64,000 nucleotides of DNA from Cladorhizidae sp. MBARI D1340-BT2. Its lineage: Eukaryota; Porifera; Demospongiae; Poecilosclerida; Cladorhizidae. The stretch spans positions 62,001 through 126,000 of the forward strand of contig JAQNBH010000283.1 of NCBI GenBank assembly GCA_028752905.1, given 5' to 3'. The notes under the pieces were generated by a model. That model was not told the DNA's origin and searched no databases. It saw only the letters and a list, made by a program, of their open reading frames with translations. The translations under genes were made by a program, and so were the position numbers. This document shows positions 20,465-31,387 of this stretch, in pieces (positions within the stretch are counted from its first letter, which is position 1; each line of letters starts with the position of its first letter).

Positions 20465-20526
20465 GACCCAGACAGGTCTCGAACCTACTTACATGGTTGG
20501 TGCTCTAGCCATTAAGCCACTGGGGC
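20465..20526 (-). pseudogene. Truncated tRNA-Thr-like sequence, left border of four-unit expansion
   Basis: Matches 7428-7489, including CGAACCTACTTAC. Confidence 0.75.
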
Positions 20527-20773
20527 CTCCTGGCTAGAGCTTGGCGCTGGAGAAGTAATTAGTCTGAACTGTGGGGTTCACATACCCAAGTGTCAGGGGG
20601 CGTGATGATCATTACCCGTTCTCCCTCCCCTCTGTCACATCATACTGGGCTGGAACCACTGTTGATCCCATTACTCTGCTTGGGGTCAGGGGGAGGGGCT
20701 AGGATATTTGTGAGCAAGCTCAATGAACTCCAACTGCAGGCCCAGCACGACATGACAGAAAAGAAAGAAAACC

Positions 20774-20846
20774 GACCCAGACAAGACTCGAACCAGAACC
20801 TCCAACTTATACATGGTTGGTGCTCTAGCCATTAAGCCACTAGGGC
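20774..20846 (-). pseudogene. tRNA-Thr-like sequence, class b, in copy-2-only block
   Basis: Same class-b lesions as at 19677, with acceptor strand CTAGGGC. No counterpart in copy 1. Confidence 0.65.
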
Positions 20847-21040
20847 CTCCTGGCTAGAGCTAGGCGCTGGACAAGTAATTAGTCTGAACTGGTGGGTTCA
20901 CATCCCCAAGTGTCATCAAGGGGGCGACTACTTGTGTGATGATCATTACCCATTCTCACTCCCCTCTGTCACATCATACCGGGCTGAGACCACTGTTGAT
21001 CCCATTATTCTGCTTGGAATCAGGGGGAGGGGCTAGGGGT

Positions 21041-21164
21041 TTTGTACCGTGGCTTTGTACAGTGGCTTTGTACAGTGGCTTTGTACATTTGCTTTGTACA
21101 GTGGCTTTGTAGAGTGGCTTTGTAGAGTAGCTTTGTACAGTGGCTTTGTACAGTGGCTTTGTAG
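21041..21164 (+). repeat. 13-bp minisatellite block in copy-2-only unit
   Basis: About nine and a half units including AGAGTGGC and AGAGTAGC variants. It resembles the block at 6881 and so reflects a related unit duplicated within the array. Confidence 0.85.
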
Positions 21165-21254
21165 GGCTAGGGCTAAGGGCTAGGGTTTTTATGAGCAAGC
21201 TTAATGAACTCCAACTGCAGGCCCAGCACGACATGACAGAAAAGAAAGAAAACC

Positions 21255-21326
21255 GACGCAGACAGGACTCGAACCTGCAACCTCCAACTTACATGGTTGG
21301 TGCTCTAGCCATTAAGCCACTGGGGC
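21255..21326 (-). tRNA. tRNA-Thr(TGT)-like sequence in copy-2-only block
   Basis: Full length with perfect A and B boxes. GACGCAG is paired with CTGGGGC, so acceptor pair 4-69 is a C-C mismatch. This could be the intermediate state of the compensated form at 20132. Confidence 0.45.
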
Positions 21327-21571
21327 TTCCTGGCTAGAGCTAGGTGCTGGACAAGTACGTAGTCTGAACGGGGGTTCACATCCCCATGTGTCAGGGTGTG
21401 TGATGATCATTACCCGTTCTCCCTCCCCTCTGTCACATCATACTGGGCTGGAATCACTGTTGATTCCATTACTCTGCTTGGAGTCAGGGGCAAGGGCTAG
21501 GGTTTTGGTGAGCAAGCTCAATGAACTCCAACTGCAGGCCCAGCAAGACATGACAGAAAAGAAAGAAAACC

Positions 21572-21643
21572 GACCCAGACAGGACTCAAACCTGCAACCT
21601 CCAACTTACATGGTTGGTGCTCTAGCCATTAAGCCACTGGGGC
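21572..21643 (-). tRNA. tRNA-Thr(TGT)-like sequence with B-box change, copy-2-only block
   Basis: Full length, but the B box reads GGTTTGAGTCC. This loses the invariant C of GGTTCGA and should weaken TFIIIC binding. Confidence 0.4.
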
Positions 21644-21901
21644 CTCCTGGCTATAGCTTGGCGCTGGACAAGTAATTAGTCTGAACTGGGGGGTTCACAT
21701 CCCCAAGTGTCATCAAGGGGGCGACTACTTGTGTGATCATTACCTGTTCTCCCTCCCCTCTGTCACATCATACTGGGCTAGGACCACTGTTGATCCCATT
21801 ACTCTGCTTGGGGTCAGGGGGAGGGGCTAGGGTATTTGTGAACAAGCTCAATGAACTCCAACTGCAGGCCCAGCACGACACGACAGAAAAGAAAGTAAAC
21901 C

Positions 21902-21963
21902 GACCCAGACAGGTCTCGAACCTGCTTACATGGTTGGTGCTCTAGCCATTAAGCTACTGGGGC
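21902..21963 (-). pseudogene. Truncated tRNA-Thr-like sequence, right border of four-unit expansion
   Basis: Same truncation as 20465 but with CGAACCTGCTTAC. The sequence after it (GGGTTTTTGTACCG) matches copy 1 after 7655. Confidence 0.75.
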
Positions 21964-22144
21964 CTCCTGGCCCCAGCTAGGCGCTGGACAAGTAATTAGT
22001 CTGAACTGTGGGGTTCACATACCAAGTGTCAGGGGGCGTGATAATCATTACCCGTTCTCCCTCCCCTCTGTCACATCATACTGGGCTGGAACCACTGTTG
22101 ATCCCATTACTCTGCTTGGGGTCAGGGGGAGGGGCTAGGGTTTT

Positions 22145-22201
22145 TGTACCGTGGCTTTGTACAGTGGCTTTGTAGAGTAGCTTTGTACAGTGGCTATGTA
22201 G
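22145..22201 (+). repeat. 13-bp minisatellite block
   Basis: Counterpart of 7671-7728. Confidence 0.85.
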
Positions 22202-22291
22202 GGCTAGGGCTAAGGGCTAGGGTTTTTATGAGCAAGCTTAATGAACTCCAACTGCAGGCCCAGCAAGACATGACAGAAAAGAAAGAAAACC

Positions 22292-22363
22292 GACCCAAAC
22301 AGGACTCGAACCTGCGACCTCCAACTTACATGGTTGGTGCTCTAGCCATTAAGCCACTGGGGC
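22292..22363 (-). tRNA. tRNA-Thr(TGT)-like sequence, copy 2 (matches 7819)
   Basis: Identical to 7819-7890 by eye. Confidence 0.5.
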
Positions 22364-22620
22364 CTCCTGGCTATAGCTAGGCGCTGGACAAGTATTTAGT
22401 CTGAACTGGGGGGTTCACATCCCCAAGTGTCAAGGGGGCGACTACTTGTGTGATGATCATTACCCGTTCTCCCTCCACCCGTCTAATCATACTGGGCTGG
22501 GACCACTGTTGATCCCATTATTCTGCTTGGAGTCAGTGGGAGGGGCTAGGGTTTTTGTGAGCAAGCTCAATGAACTCCAACTGCAGGCCCAGCACGACAT
22601 GACAGAAAAGAAAGAAAACC

Positions 22621-22692
22621 GACCCAGACAGGACTCGAACCTGCAACCTCCAACTTACATGGTTGGTGCTCTAGCCATAAAGCCACTGGGGC
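22621..22692 (-). tRNA. tRNA-Thr(TGT)-like sequence, copy 2 (matches 8148)
   Basis: Identical to 8148-8219 by eye. Confidence 0.5.
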
Positions 22693-22951
22693 TTCCTGGC
22701 AAGAGCTAGGCGCTGGACAAGTACTTAGATGAACTGGGGGGTTCATATCCACAAGTGTAAGGGGGGACTATTTGTGTGATGATCATTACCCGTTCTGCCT
22801 CCCCTCTGTCACATCATACTGGGCTGGGACCACTGTTGATCCCATTACTCTGCTTTGAGTCAGGGGGGGGGGGGGGCTAGGGTATTTGTGAGCAAGATCA
22901 ATGAACTCCAACTGCAGGCCCAGCACGACATGACAGAAAAGAAAGAAAACC

Positions 22952-23023
22952 GACCCAGACAGGACTCGAACCTGCAACCTCCAACTTACATGGTTGGTGC
23001 TCTAGCCATTAAGCCACCGGGGC
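22952..23023 (-). tRNA. tRNA-Thr(TGT)-like sequence, copy 2 (matches 8476)
   Basis: Identical to 8476-8547 by eye. The upstream G-run is longer than in copy 1. Confidence 0.5.
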
Positions 23024-23284
23024 CTCCTGGCTATAGCTAGGCGCTGGACAAGTAATTAGTCTGAACTGGGGGGTTCACATCCCCAAGTGTCATCAAGGGG
23101 GCGACTACTTGTGTGATAATGATTACCCGTTCTCCCTCCCCTCTGTCACATCATACTGGGCTGGGACCACTGTTGATCCCATTATTCTGCTTGGAGTCAG
23201 GGGGAGTGGCTAGGATATTTGTGAGCAAGCTCAATGAACTCCAACTGCAGGCCCATCACGACATGACAGAAAAGAAAGAAAACC

Positions 23285-23356
23285 AACCCAGACAGGACTC
23301 GAACCTGCAACCTCCAACTTACATGGTTGGTGCTCTACCCATTAAGCCACTGGGGC
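23285..23356 (-). tRNA. tRNA-Thr(TGT)-like sequence, copy 2 (matches 8809)
   Basis: Identical to 8809-8880 by eye. Confidence 0.5.
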
Positions 23357-23505
23357 CTCCTGGCAAGAGCTAGGCACTGGAAAAGTACTTAGCTGAACTG
23401 GGGGGTTCACATCCACAAGTGTCAGGGGGCGACTACTTGTGTGATGATCATTACCAGTTCTCCCTCCCCTCTGTCACATCATACTGGGCTGGGACCACTG
23501 TTGAT

Positions 23506-23585
23506 ATCATGTCCATTACAGTGAAGTGTGCAGAATATATGGATGTTTGGTATCAACAGAGAGCACAGACAGAGACCTATATTAA
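23506..23585 (+). repeat. SatB partial monomer, copy 2
   Basis: Counterpart of 9030-9109, ending at TTAA. Confidence 0.85.
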
Positions 23586-23798
23586 CTCTTTTTCCCGGTG
23601 TAAGCGCCATATGGCGTAATTGCTTTTGAAAAATCATAAAAAATCAATCATTGGGTTGTTTTGCAAAACAAAAATATCATAAAATAGCGGCGCTATTCTA
23701 ATTGCAGCTACATTCAAAATTATACGGCAATAGTGCCATGGTAACTAGGGAAATCCCGCCGTAAAGTTCAAGGGGTCAATTCTGCCCTAGAATTAAAA

Positions 23799-23954
23799 AT
23801 GGTCGAAAGGCTATCTTTTGATGAGGCGGTCCTGGACGACAACTTCGACGACTTCGGGTTGTCTGATGATGAATCTGAGGAAGGGGAGAGTGAAGCTATC
23901 TATACCTACTGTGGACAGCCCATTTGGATCGTGACCAATAGAGCTACTTGGTAG
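23799..23954 (+). pseudogene. Acidic frame broken by nonsense codon, copy 2
   Basis: Counterpart of 9323-9544. Codon 52, CAG (Gln) in copy 1, is TAG here (23952-23954), cutting the frame to 51 residues. Whether copy 1 was ever a functional exon is unknown. Confidence 0.4.
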
Positions 23955-24267
23955 AGACTTTTCCAATCGAAACCATGGCAGTATGGACGAAGCTATGGCT
24001 GTTGGAGGCGAAGGCATTGATCCTGCAGTCCTCCTGGTAATTCAATGTACTTTGCTAGCTATATATAAAGCCTGATAGTCTGAGGAGCTAGCTAATTCAT
24101 GGTGTTACCTACACCCGTGTAATAGCCTACTTATAGTTCTAGCTGTACTTGCTTCCTTGACTTGTCTAATAAGTTGACGAATAACAACTCTATCATGTTC
24201 AGGTTTGATGGAGCAAGTGATGGTCCATGACAGAGATAATACCATGGCATAGCTTCCCCATGTTCAG

Positions 24268-24459
24268 ATGAGTTCTGATAGAGATAGTGATGCAAACATA
24301 CCTACCCCACTCTCTTCATCCATACTGCATGAGGACGCTCGTCTTGTAGACCTGCACGAGGACGTACAGTTCTCAGAAGTAGGAGTGTCAATCTCCCCCC
24401 CCTTACCTTCATCCGGTACTAGTCTTACTGCACGAGGAAACTTGTATATCAGACTATGA
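24268..24459 (+). CDS. Possible 63-residue frame, copy 2
   Basis: Counterpart of 9792-9983. Open throughout, differing at two residues. No domain recognised. Confidence 0.2.
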   Translation: MSSDRDSDANIPTPLSSSILHEDARLVDLHEDVQFSEVGVSISPPLPSSGTSLTARGNLYIRL

Positions 24460-24904
24460 GTATGTAATTACAGAGTATTGTATTGTATAATTGCTCTTTG
24501 ATTCTGTGTACATTGTATCCATATTATTGGTGGGAATTGTATTCAATAATATTGGTTATGGGAATTCTATACAGTAGAAATTATGTCCTCTTTGTTAGTC
24601 AGGCAAACGTCTGTCATACCACAGCATATCTCAGTTGTTCCTAAAGTTGGCTGAAAATAGAAGGATATTTATAATCTACAATACAATAATATATATATAT
24701 TTTAATATTAAACAACATTATAATGATATTCATGTGTGTAGTTTCGTTACCTGGCAACATGAATTGACCACAATAATGTCCAACATAAGAGCTATCTTGT
24801 GGTATAAGGTTGCTAGGGACTATTGTTAATCTCTGATTTAATATCAATTTATTTGTACTTAATGGTCAATTTTTTATTTTTTTCCAAATAAACTCACCGG
24901 GAGA

Positions 24905-26804
24905 AGCTATATATCAAGTCTTTACAGTGAAGTTTGGACAATCTATGAAGCTAACATATTTAGCTTCTTGAGAGAGCAGAGAGATACCTATCTTGCAATT
25001 CTATTACTGTGAAGTATGCAGAATATATGAATGTTTGGTATCAAGAGAGAGAATAGAGAGAGTATACTATCTTAATAGCTATATATCAAGTTTATTCATT
25101 GAATTGTGGAGAATCTATGAAGCTAAAATGTTTAGCTCAAGATAGAGAACACTGAGAGATACCTATCTTGTGAGTTTATCAAGTCCATTACAGTGAAGTG
25201 TGCTAAATATATGGATGTTTGGTATCAACAGAGAGCACAGAAAGAGATCTATCTTATTAGCTATATATCAAGTCTATACAGTGAAGTTTGGAGTATCTAT
25301 AAAGCTAACATATTTAGCATCATGAGAGAGCAGAGAGATACCTATCTTGTGATTTTATCAGGTCCATTACTGTGAAGAGTGCAGAATATATGGATGTTTG
25401 GTATCAAGAGAGAGAACAGAGAGAGGCCTACCTTTAGAGCTATATATCAATCTATTCAGTGAAGTGTGGAGAATCTATGAAGCTAACATGTTTAGCTCAA
25501 GATAGAGAACACTGAGAGATACCTATCTTGCAAGTCCATTACAGTGAAGTTTGCAGAATATATGGATGTTTGGTATCAAGAGAGAGCACTTAGAGAGTCC
25601 TATCTTAATAGCTATATATCAAGTCTATTCAGTTAAGTATGGAGAATCTACGAAGCTAAAATATTTAGCATCATGATAGAGAACACAGAGAAACCAAGTC
25701 CATTACAGTGAAGTGTGCAGAATATATGGATGTTTGGTATCAACAGAGAGCACAGACAGAGACCTCTCTTATTAGCTATATATCAAATCTATACATTTAA
25801 GTTTGGAGAATCTATGAAGCTAACATATTTAGCTTCATGAGAGAGCAGAGAGATACCTTTCTTGTGATTTTATCAAGTCCATTACTGTGAAGTGTTCAGA
25901 ATATATGGATGTTTGGTATCAAGAGAGAGAATAGAGAGTGTACTATCTTAATAGCTATATATCAATCTATTCAGTGAAGTGTGGAGAATCTATGAAGCTA
26001 ACATGTTTAGCTCAAGATAGAGAACACTGAGAGATACCTATCTTGCAAGTCCATTACAGTGAAGTTTGCAGAATATATGGATGTTTGGTATCAAGAGAGA
26101 GCACTTAGAGAGTCCTATCTTAATAGATATATATCAAGTCTATTCAGTTAAGTATGGAGAATCTACGAAGCTAAAATATTTAGCATCATGATAGAGAACA
26201 CAGAGAAACCAAGTCCATTACAGTGAAGTGTGCAGTATATATGGATGTTTGGTATCAACAGAGAGCACAGACAGAGACCTATCTTAATAGCTATATATCA
26301 AGTCTATACATTTAAGTTTGGAGAATCTATGAAGCTAACATATTTAGCTTCATGAGAGAGCAGAGAGATACCTTTCTTGTGATTTTATCAAGTCCATTAC
26401 TGTGAAGTGTGCAGAATATATGGATGTTTGGTATCAAGAGAGAGAATAGAGAGTGTACTATCTTAATAGCTATATATCAATCTATTCAGTGAAGTGTGGA
26501 GAATCTATGAAGCTAACATGTTTAGCTCAAGATAGAGAACACTGAGAGATACCTATCTTGCAAGTCCATTACAGTGAAGTTTGCAGAATATATGGATGTT
26601 TGGTATCAAGAGAGAGCACAGACAGAGACCTATCTTAATAGCTATATATCAAGTCTATACATTTAAGTTTGGAGAATCTATGAAGCTAACATATTTAGCT
26701 TCATGAGAGAGCAGAGAGATACCTATCTTGTAAGTCCATTACTGTGAAGTGTGCAGAATATATGGATGTTTGGTATCAAGAGGGAGAATAGAGAGAGTAC
26801 TATC
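24905..26804 (+). repeat. SatB array
   Basis: About eleven monomers. Between about 25380 and 26600 a three-monomer block of about 511 bp repeats: the marker AGTTAAGTATGGAGAATCTACG occurs near 25630 and 26140. The array ends at the TTAA (26805-26808) that borders element copy 1. Confidence 0.9.
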
Positions 26805-26892
26805 TTAAGGGGGGAGTATGCATCCAAACCACAAAATAGTTGTACCTATTTCTAATTGTCATAACTTTTTTTCTCTTTCGTCTACACAAGTA

Positions 26893-26943
26893 TTTATGAT
26901 ACCAAAGTCTTTATTATTCTGTGTTTGTTTTTATAAAGTGTTA
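26893..26943 (+). other. Segment present only in element copy 1
   Basis: 51 bp between ACACAAGTA and ATATCTC, missing from all 13 other copies. A TA microhomology at the borders suggests a deletion in the later lineage. Confidence 0.75.
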
Positions 26944-27675
26944 ATATCTCTATATACACAATTTTCTCAGAAGATACATGCAGAAACATCGAGGTGACTC
27001 CATGATATTTGTGGCAGACCTAGCTGGCTAACCATTTGAAGTCATTTACTCATAATTGGTGTGTGGCTTGCTAAGGAGTGTCTCAGTGATATCCATGGAG
27101 CAAAGTTACCATATGTTGTCATGTTGATTAGTTACACACTTACAGAGTCTGAAAAACTGATAAAAACTAGAGGCCACCTCTTCCAACTACCATCTCTTGG
27201 CAATCCTTGCAGTAAACAAAAATCTGATTCATGGATATCACAGAGTACTAAAATAGCTCTAAAATGACATACATAGCCAAAACGTTGAGCAAACGGTTTT
27301 AAAATTATTCTCGCAGCAAGAAATATTTCCATTAATTGTGGGAATAAGCATTCCAAGTTTGGAAAACGAAATGTTTGAGTTAGCACTGAAATAAATTGAC
27401 AAAATATGTTCTTTCACAAGTTTTAGCAATTCCTTGATCTTTTTTTTTTGACTTCCGTGATTTCTGTGCCTATATCTACATGTAAGAAAGAAAAATATGA
27501 TGAAAATTGTTATGGAATTTTCCTTTACAGCTGAATGTTTTTGCATGTCAAAGAAATGTATGATGAAGTAGATCCACCATAACTTTGAAAGAAGCATCCT
27601 ATGTCTCCAAAACTTTGGAAATAGCAAGTAGATAGATGCAACAACAGTTTGAACTGATTTCATGTGTAGTCGCCA

Positions 27676-27707
27676 GGGGTGTGTGTGGTGGGAGGGGGGT
27701 GGGGGGG
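27676..27707 (+). other. G-quadruplex-capable tract in element copy 1
   Basis: Four G-runs (GGGG, GGG, GGGGGG, GGGGGGG) separated by short loops. The same tract, usually GGGG, GGGGGG, GGGGGG, GGGGGG, sits at the equivalent place in every complete copy. Confidence 0.6.
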
Positions 27708-28414
27708 ACGCATGTCATTTTATTCCCTATTTTCTTATGCTTTGTTCCTAATGATAATATGTTGAATGTCTCTGCAGACATATTTTCTGGGAAGATACAT
27801 CAAGATACCTAAATAAGTTGATATCTTGCCTAATGATATGTTGAATGTCTCTGCAGACATATTTTCTCAGAAGATACTTCAAGATCCCTAAATAAGTTGA
27901 TCTATCTTGCAGTACAATTCATAACTGCCCTAATTAACAAGACCAAAGTCCCAGATTTTGTCAACTGATAGAGAAGGTCCTTATCTGTAACATGTGAACA
28001 GATTATCAATAAATGTAGTGGTTTTTCACAGGCAGGCCACAGATTTGGCAACTGGAAAACAACAGGAAAAATCCCAAACCTCACCACTTCAAATCACCAT
28101 AACTTGCTAATACTTAGAGTACTCAAAATTTTGGCACATATAAAAGACAGATAATTGGAAGGGCTATCCGGTGATATAGAAATTATCTTTTTTAGATACA
28201 GTGTAGAAAAGTTATGAGCTTTACGGCAAACAAACAAGATTTTTGGGGGAAAATGAGAAACATATAGACCCAATTAGGGCAAATATCATGCAAGATGTGT
28301 TCTCTTTGTAGTTTCTTGATCTTTTACATGGGGAAAAAAATTGTTTGCCAGAAGAAGGGGGGGAGAAAGAGGAAAAAAGAAATTTCGACTTTTGGAGGCA
28401 TAGCCCCCCCTTAA

Positions 28415-31383
28415 TAGCTATATATCAAATCTATTCATTGAAGTGTGTAGAATCTATGAATCTAACATGTTTAGCTCAAGATAGAGAACACTGAGAGATA
28501 CCTATCTTGTGAGTTTATCAAGTCCATTACAGTGAAGTGTGCTAAATATATGGATGTTTGGTATCAACAGAGAGCACAGACAGAGACCTATCTTATTAGC
28601 AATATATCAATTCTATTCAGTGAAGTGTGGAGAATCTATGAAGCTAACATATTTAGCTCAAGATAGAGAACACTGAGAGATACCTATCTTGTGAGTTTAT
28701 CAAGTCCATTATCGAAAAGTGTGCAGAATATATGGATGTTTGGTATCAACAGCGAGCACAGAGAGAGTCCTATCTTAACAGCTATATATCAAGTTGATCA
28801 GTGAAGTGTGGAAAATCTATGAAGCTAACATGTTTAGCATCAAGATAGAGAACACATAATGAAACCCTATCATTCGAATCATATCAGGTCCATTACAGTG
28901 AAGTGTGCAGAATATTATGGATGTTTGGTATCAACAGAGAGCACAGACGAGACCTACCTTAATAGCTATATATCAAGTCTATACAGTGAAGTTTGGATAA
29001 TCTATGAAGCTAACATATTTAGCTTCATGAGAGAGCAGAGAGATACCTATCTTGCAAGTCCATTACTGTGAAGTGTGCAGAATATATGGATGTTTGGTAT
29101 CAACAGAGAGCACAGACAGGGACCTATCTTATTAGCTATATATCAAGTCTATACAGTGAAGTTTGGATAATCTATGAAGCTAACATATTTAGCTTCATGA
29201 GAGAGCAGAGAGATACCTATCTTGCAAGTCCATTACTGTGAAGTGTGCAGAATATATGAATGTTTGGTATCAACAGAGAGCACAGACAGGGACCTATCTT
29301 ATTAGCTATATATCAAGTCTATACAGTGAAGTTTGGTTTATCTATGAAGCAAATATATTTAGCATCATGAGAGAGCAGAGAGATACCTTTCTTGTGATTT
29401 TATCAAGTCCATTACTGTGAAGTGTGCAGAATATATGGATGTTTGGTATCAAGAGAGAGAATAGAGAGTGTACTATCTTAATAGCTATATATCAAGTCTA
29501 TACATTTAAGTTTGGAGAATCTATGAAGCTAACATATTTAGCTTCATGAGAGAGCAGAGAGATACCTTTCTTGTGATTTTATCAAGTCCATTACTGTGAA
29601 GTGTGCAGAATATATGGATGTTTGTTATCAAGAGAGAGAATAGAGAGTGTACTATCTTAATAGCTATATATCAATCTATTCAGTGAAGTGTGGAGAATCT
29701 ATGAAGCTAACATGTTTAGCTCAAGATAGAGAACACTGAGAGATACCTATCTTGCAAGTCCATTACAGTGAAGTTTGCAGAATATATGGATGTTTGGTAT
29801 CAAGAGAGAGCACTTAGAGAGTCCTATCTTAATAGCTATATATCAAGTCTATTCAGTTAAGTATGGAGAATCTACGAAGCTAAAATATTTAGCATCATGA
29901 TAGAGAACACAGAGAAACCAAGTCCATTACAGTGAAGTATGCAGAATATATGGATATTTGGTATCAACAGAGAGCACAGACAGAGACCTATCTTAATAGC
30001 TATATATCAAGTCTATACATTTAAGTTTGGAGAATCTATGAAGCTAACATATTTAGCTTCATGAGAGAGCAGAGAGATACCTATCTTGTAAGTCCATTAC
30101 TGTGAAGTGTGCAGAATATATGGATGTTTGGTATCAACAGAGAGCACAGACAGAGACCTATCTTAATAGTTATATATCAAGTCTATACATTTAAGTTTGG
30201 AGAATCTATGAAGCTAACATATTTAGCTTCATGAGAGAGCAGAGAGATACCTTTCTTGTGATTTTATCAAGTCCATTACTGTAAAGTGTGCAGAATATAT
30301 GGATGTTTGGTATCAAGAGAGAGAATAGAGAGTGTACTATCTTAATAGCTATATATCAATCTATTCAGTGAAGTGTGGAGAATCTATGAAGCTAACATGT
30401 TTAGCTCAAGATAGAGAACACTGAGAGATACCTATCTTGCAAGTCCATTACAGTGAAGTTTGCAGAATATATGGATGTTTGGTATCAACAGAGAGCACAG
30501 ACAGACAGCTATCTTAATAGCTATATATCAAGTCAATACAGTGAAGTTTGGATAATCTATGAAGCTAACATATTTAGCTTCATGAGAGAGCAGAGAGATA
30601 CCTATCTTGCAAGTCCATTACTGTGAAGTGTGCAGAATATATGGATGTTTGGTATCAACAGAGAGCACAGACAGGGACCTATCTTATTAGCTATATATCA
30701 AGTCTATACAGTGAAGTTTGGATAATCTATGAAGCTAACATATTTAGCTTCATGAGAGAGCAGAGAGATACCTATCTTGCAAGTCCATTACTGTGAAGTG
30801 TGCAGAATATATGGATGTTTGGTATCAACAGAGAGCACAGACAGGGACCTATCTTATTAGCTATATATCAATTCTATACAGTGAAGTTTGGTTTATCTAT
30901 GAAGCAAATATATTTAGCATCATGAGAGAGCAGAGAGATACCTTTCTTGTGATTTTATCAAGTCCATTACTGTGAAGTGTGCAGAATATATGGATGTTTG
31001 GTATCAAGAGAGAGAATAGAGAGTGTACTATCTTAATAGCTATATATCAAGTCTATACATTTAAGTTTGGAGAATCTATGAAGCTAACATATTTAGCTTC
31101 ATGAGAGAGCAGAGAGATACCTTTCTTGTGATTTTATCAAGTCCATTACTGTGAAGTGTGCAGAATATATGGATGTTTGTTATCAAGAGAGAGAATAGAG
31201 AGTGTACTATCTTAATAGCTATATATCAATCTATTCAGTGAAGTGTGGAGAATCTATGAAGCTAACATGTTTAGCTCAAGATAGAGAACACTGAGAGATA
31301 CCTATCTTGCAAGTCCATTACAGTGAAGTTTGCAGAATATATGGATGTTTGGTATCAAGAGAGAGAATAGAGAGAGTACTATC
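28415..31383 (+). repeat. SatB array
   Basis: The longest run between two elements, about 17 monomers. Part of it (about 29.0-29.75 kb) recurs about 1555 bp further on (30.55-31.3 kb), including the rare TGTTTGTTATCAAG variant at both places. Confidence 0.9.
29066..29235 (+). repeat. SatB reference monomer (170 bp, two related halves)
   Basis: The A half, 29066-29153 (88 bp), runs from CTGTGAAGTGTGCAGAATAT to ATCAAGTCTATA. The B half, 29154-29235 (82 bp), starts CAGTGAAGTTTGGATAATCT and ends CAAGTCCATTA. The halves align at CAGTGAAGT.TG.A.AAT, GAGAGCA.AGA and ACCTATCTT, so the monomer arose as a dimer of an ancestral unit of about 85 bp. The A half carries the CTATCTTAATAGC site used by the TTAA element. 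Confidence 0.8.
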
Positions 31384-31387
31384 TTAA

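Larger units (their letters stand above)
16760..23505 (-). repeat. Tandem tRNA-Thr-like unit array, copy 2
   Basis: Nineteen loci. The block from about 20465 to about 21902 contains four units absent from copy 1. The truncated locus type stands at both ends of that block (20465 and 21902), as expected for unequal crossing-over between like units. Confidence 0.85.
23586..24904. mobile_element. 1.3-kb low-copy insert in SatB, copy 2
   Basis: Same borders and inverted ends as 9110-10428, with a handful of substitutions. It was therefore present before the large duplication. The AATAAA lies at 24887-24892. Confidence 0.4.
13069..25373 (+). repeat. Segmental duplication, copy 2
   Basis: This is the counterpart of 1-10897. 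It differs by loss of two 13-bp minisatellite units near 20030, by about 1436 extra bp holding four further tRNA-like loci (20774, 21255, 21572 and 21902), by a longer G-run near 22863, and by a nonsense change at 23952. After 25373 it continues as SatB rather than switching to inverted SatA. Confidence 0.95.
26809..28410 (+). mobile_element. TTAA-flanked non-autonomous DNA element, copy 1 (least deleted)
   Basis: It is bordered by TTAA on both sides (26805-26808 and 28411-28414). The termini GGGGGGAGTATGCATCCAAA and the reverse complement of the right end agree at about 17 of 20 bases. Deleting the element and one TTAA restores the SatB sequence CTATCTTAATAGC. A TTAA duplication fits piggyBac or Sola3 elements; a TA duplication with termini starting at A would fit Tc1/mariner equally well, because TTAA extends the palindrome. 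No transposase is encoded. This copy alone holds 26893-26943 (51 bp) and about ten extra bases near 27275 (CCAAAACGTT) that all later copies lack. It also carries an internal repeat of about 79 bp, a G-rich tract and a G-run of seven. Confidence 0.8.

Noticed and set aside
24905..26804. SatB as a CRISPR-like array
   Set aside because: The units are contiguous, about 170 bp long, with no unique spacers, and the window is eukaryotic.
27259..27663. 134-135-residue minus-strand frame in the element, repeated in many copies
   Set aside because: It crosses a variable T-run, is shortened by indels in copies 2, 4 and 8, is very rich in Phe, Ile and Lys as expected from AT-rich DNA, and shows no recognisable domain.
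28590..28620. SatB frames such as MKCAEYMDVWYQQRAQTGTYLISYISSLYSEVW as a protein family
   Set aside because: They are read-through of one monomer, with the stop in the next, and they change with every indel among monomers.
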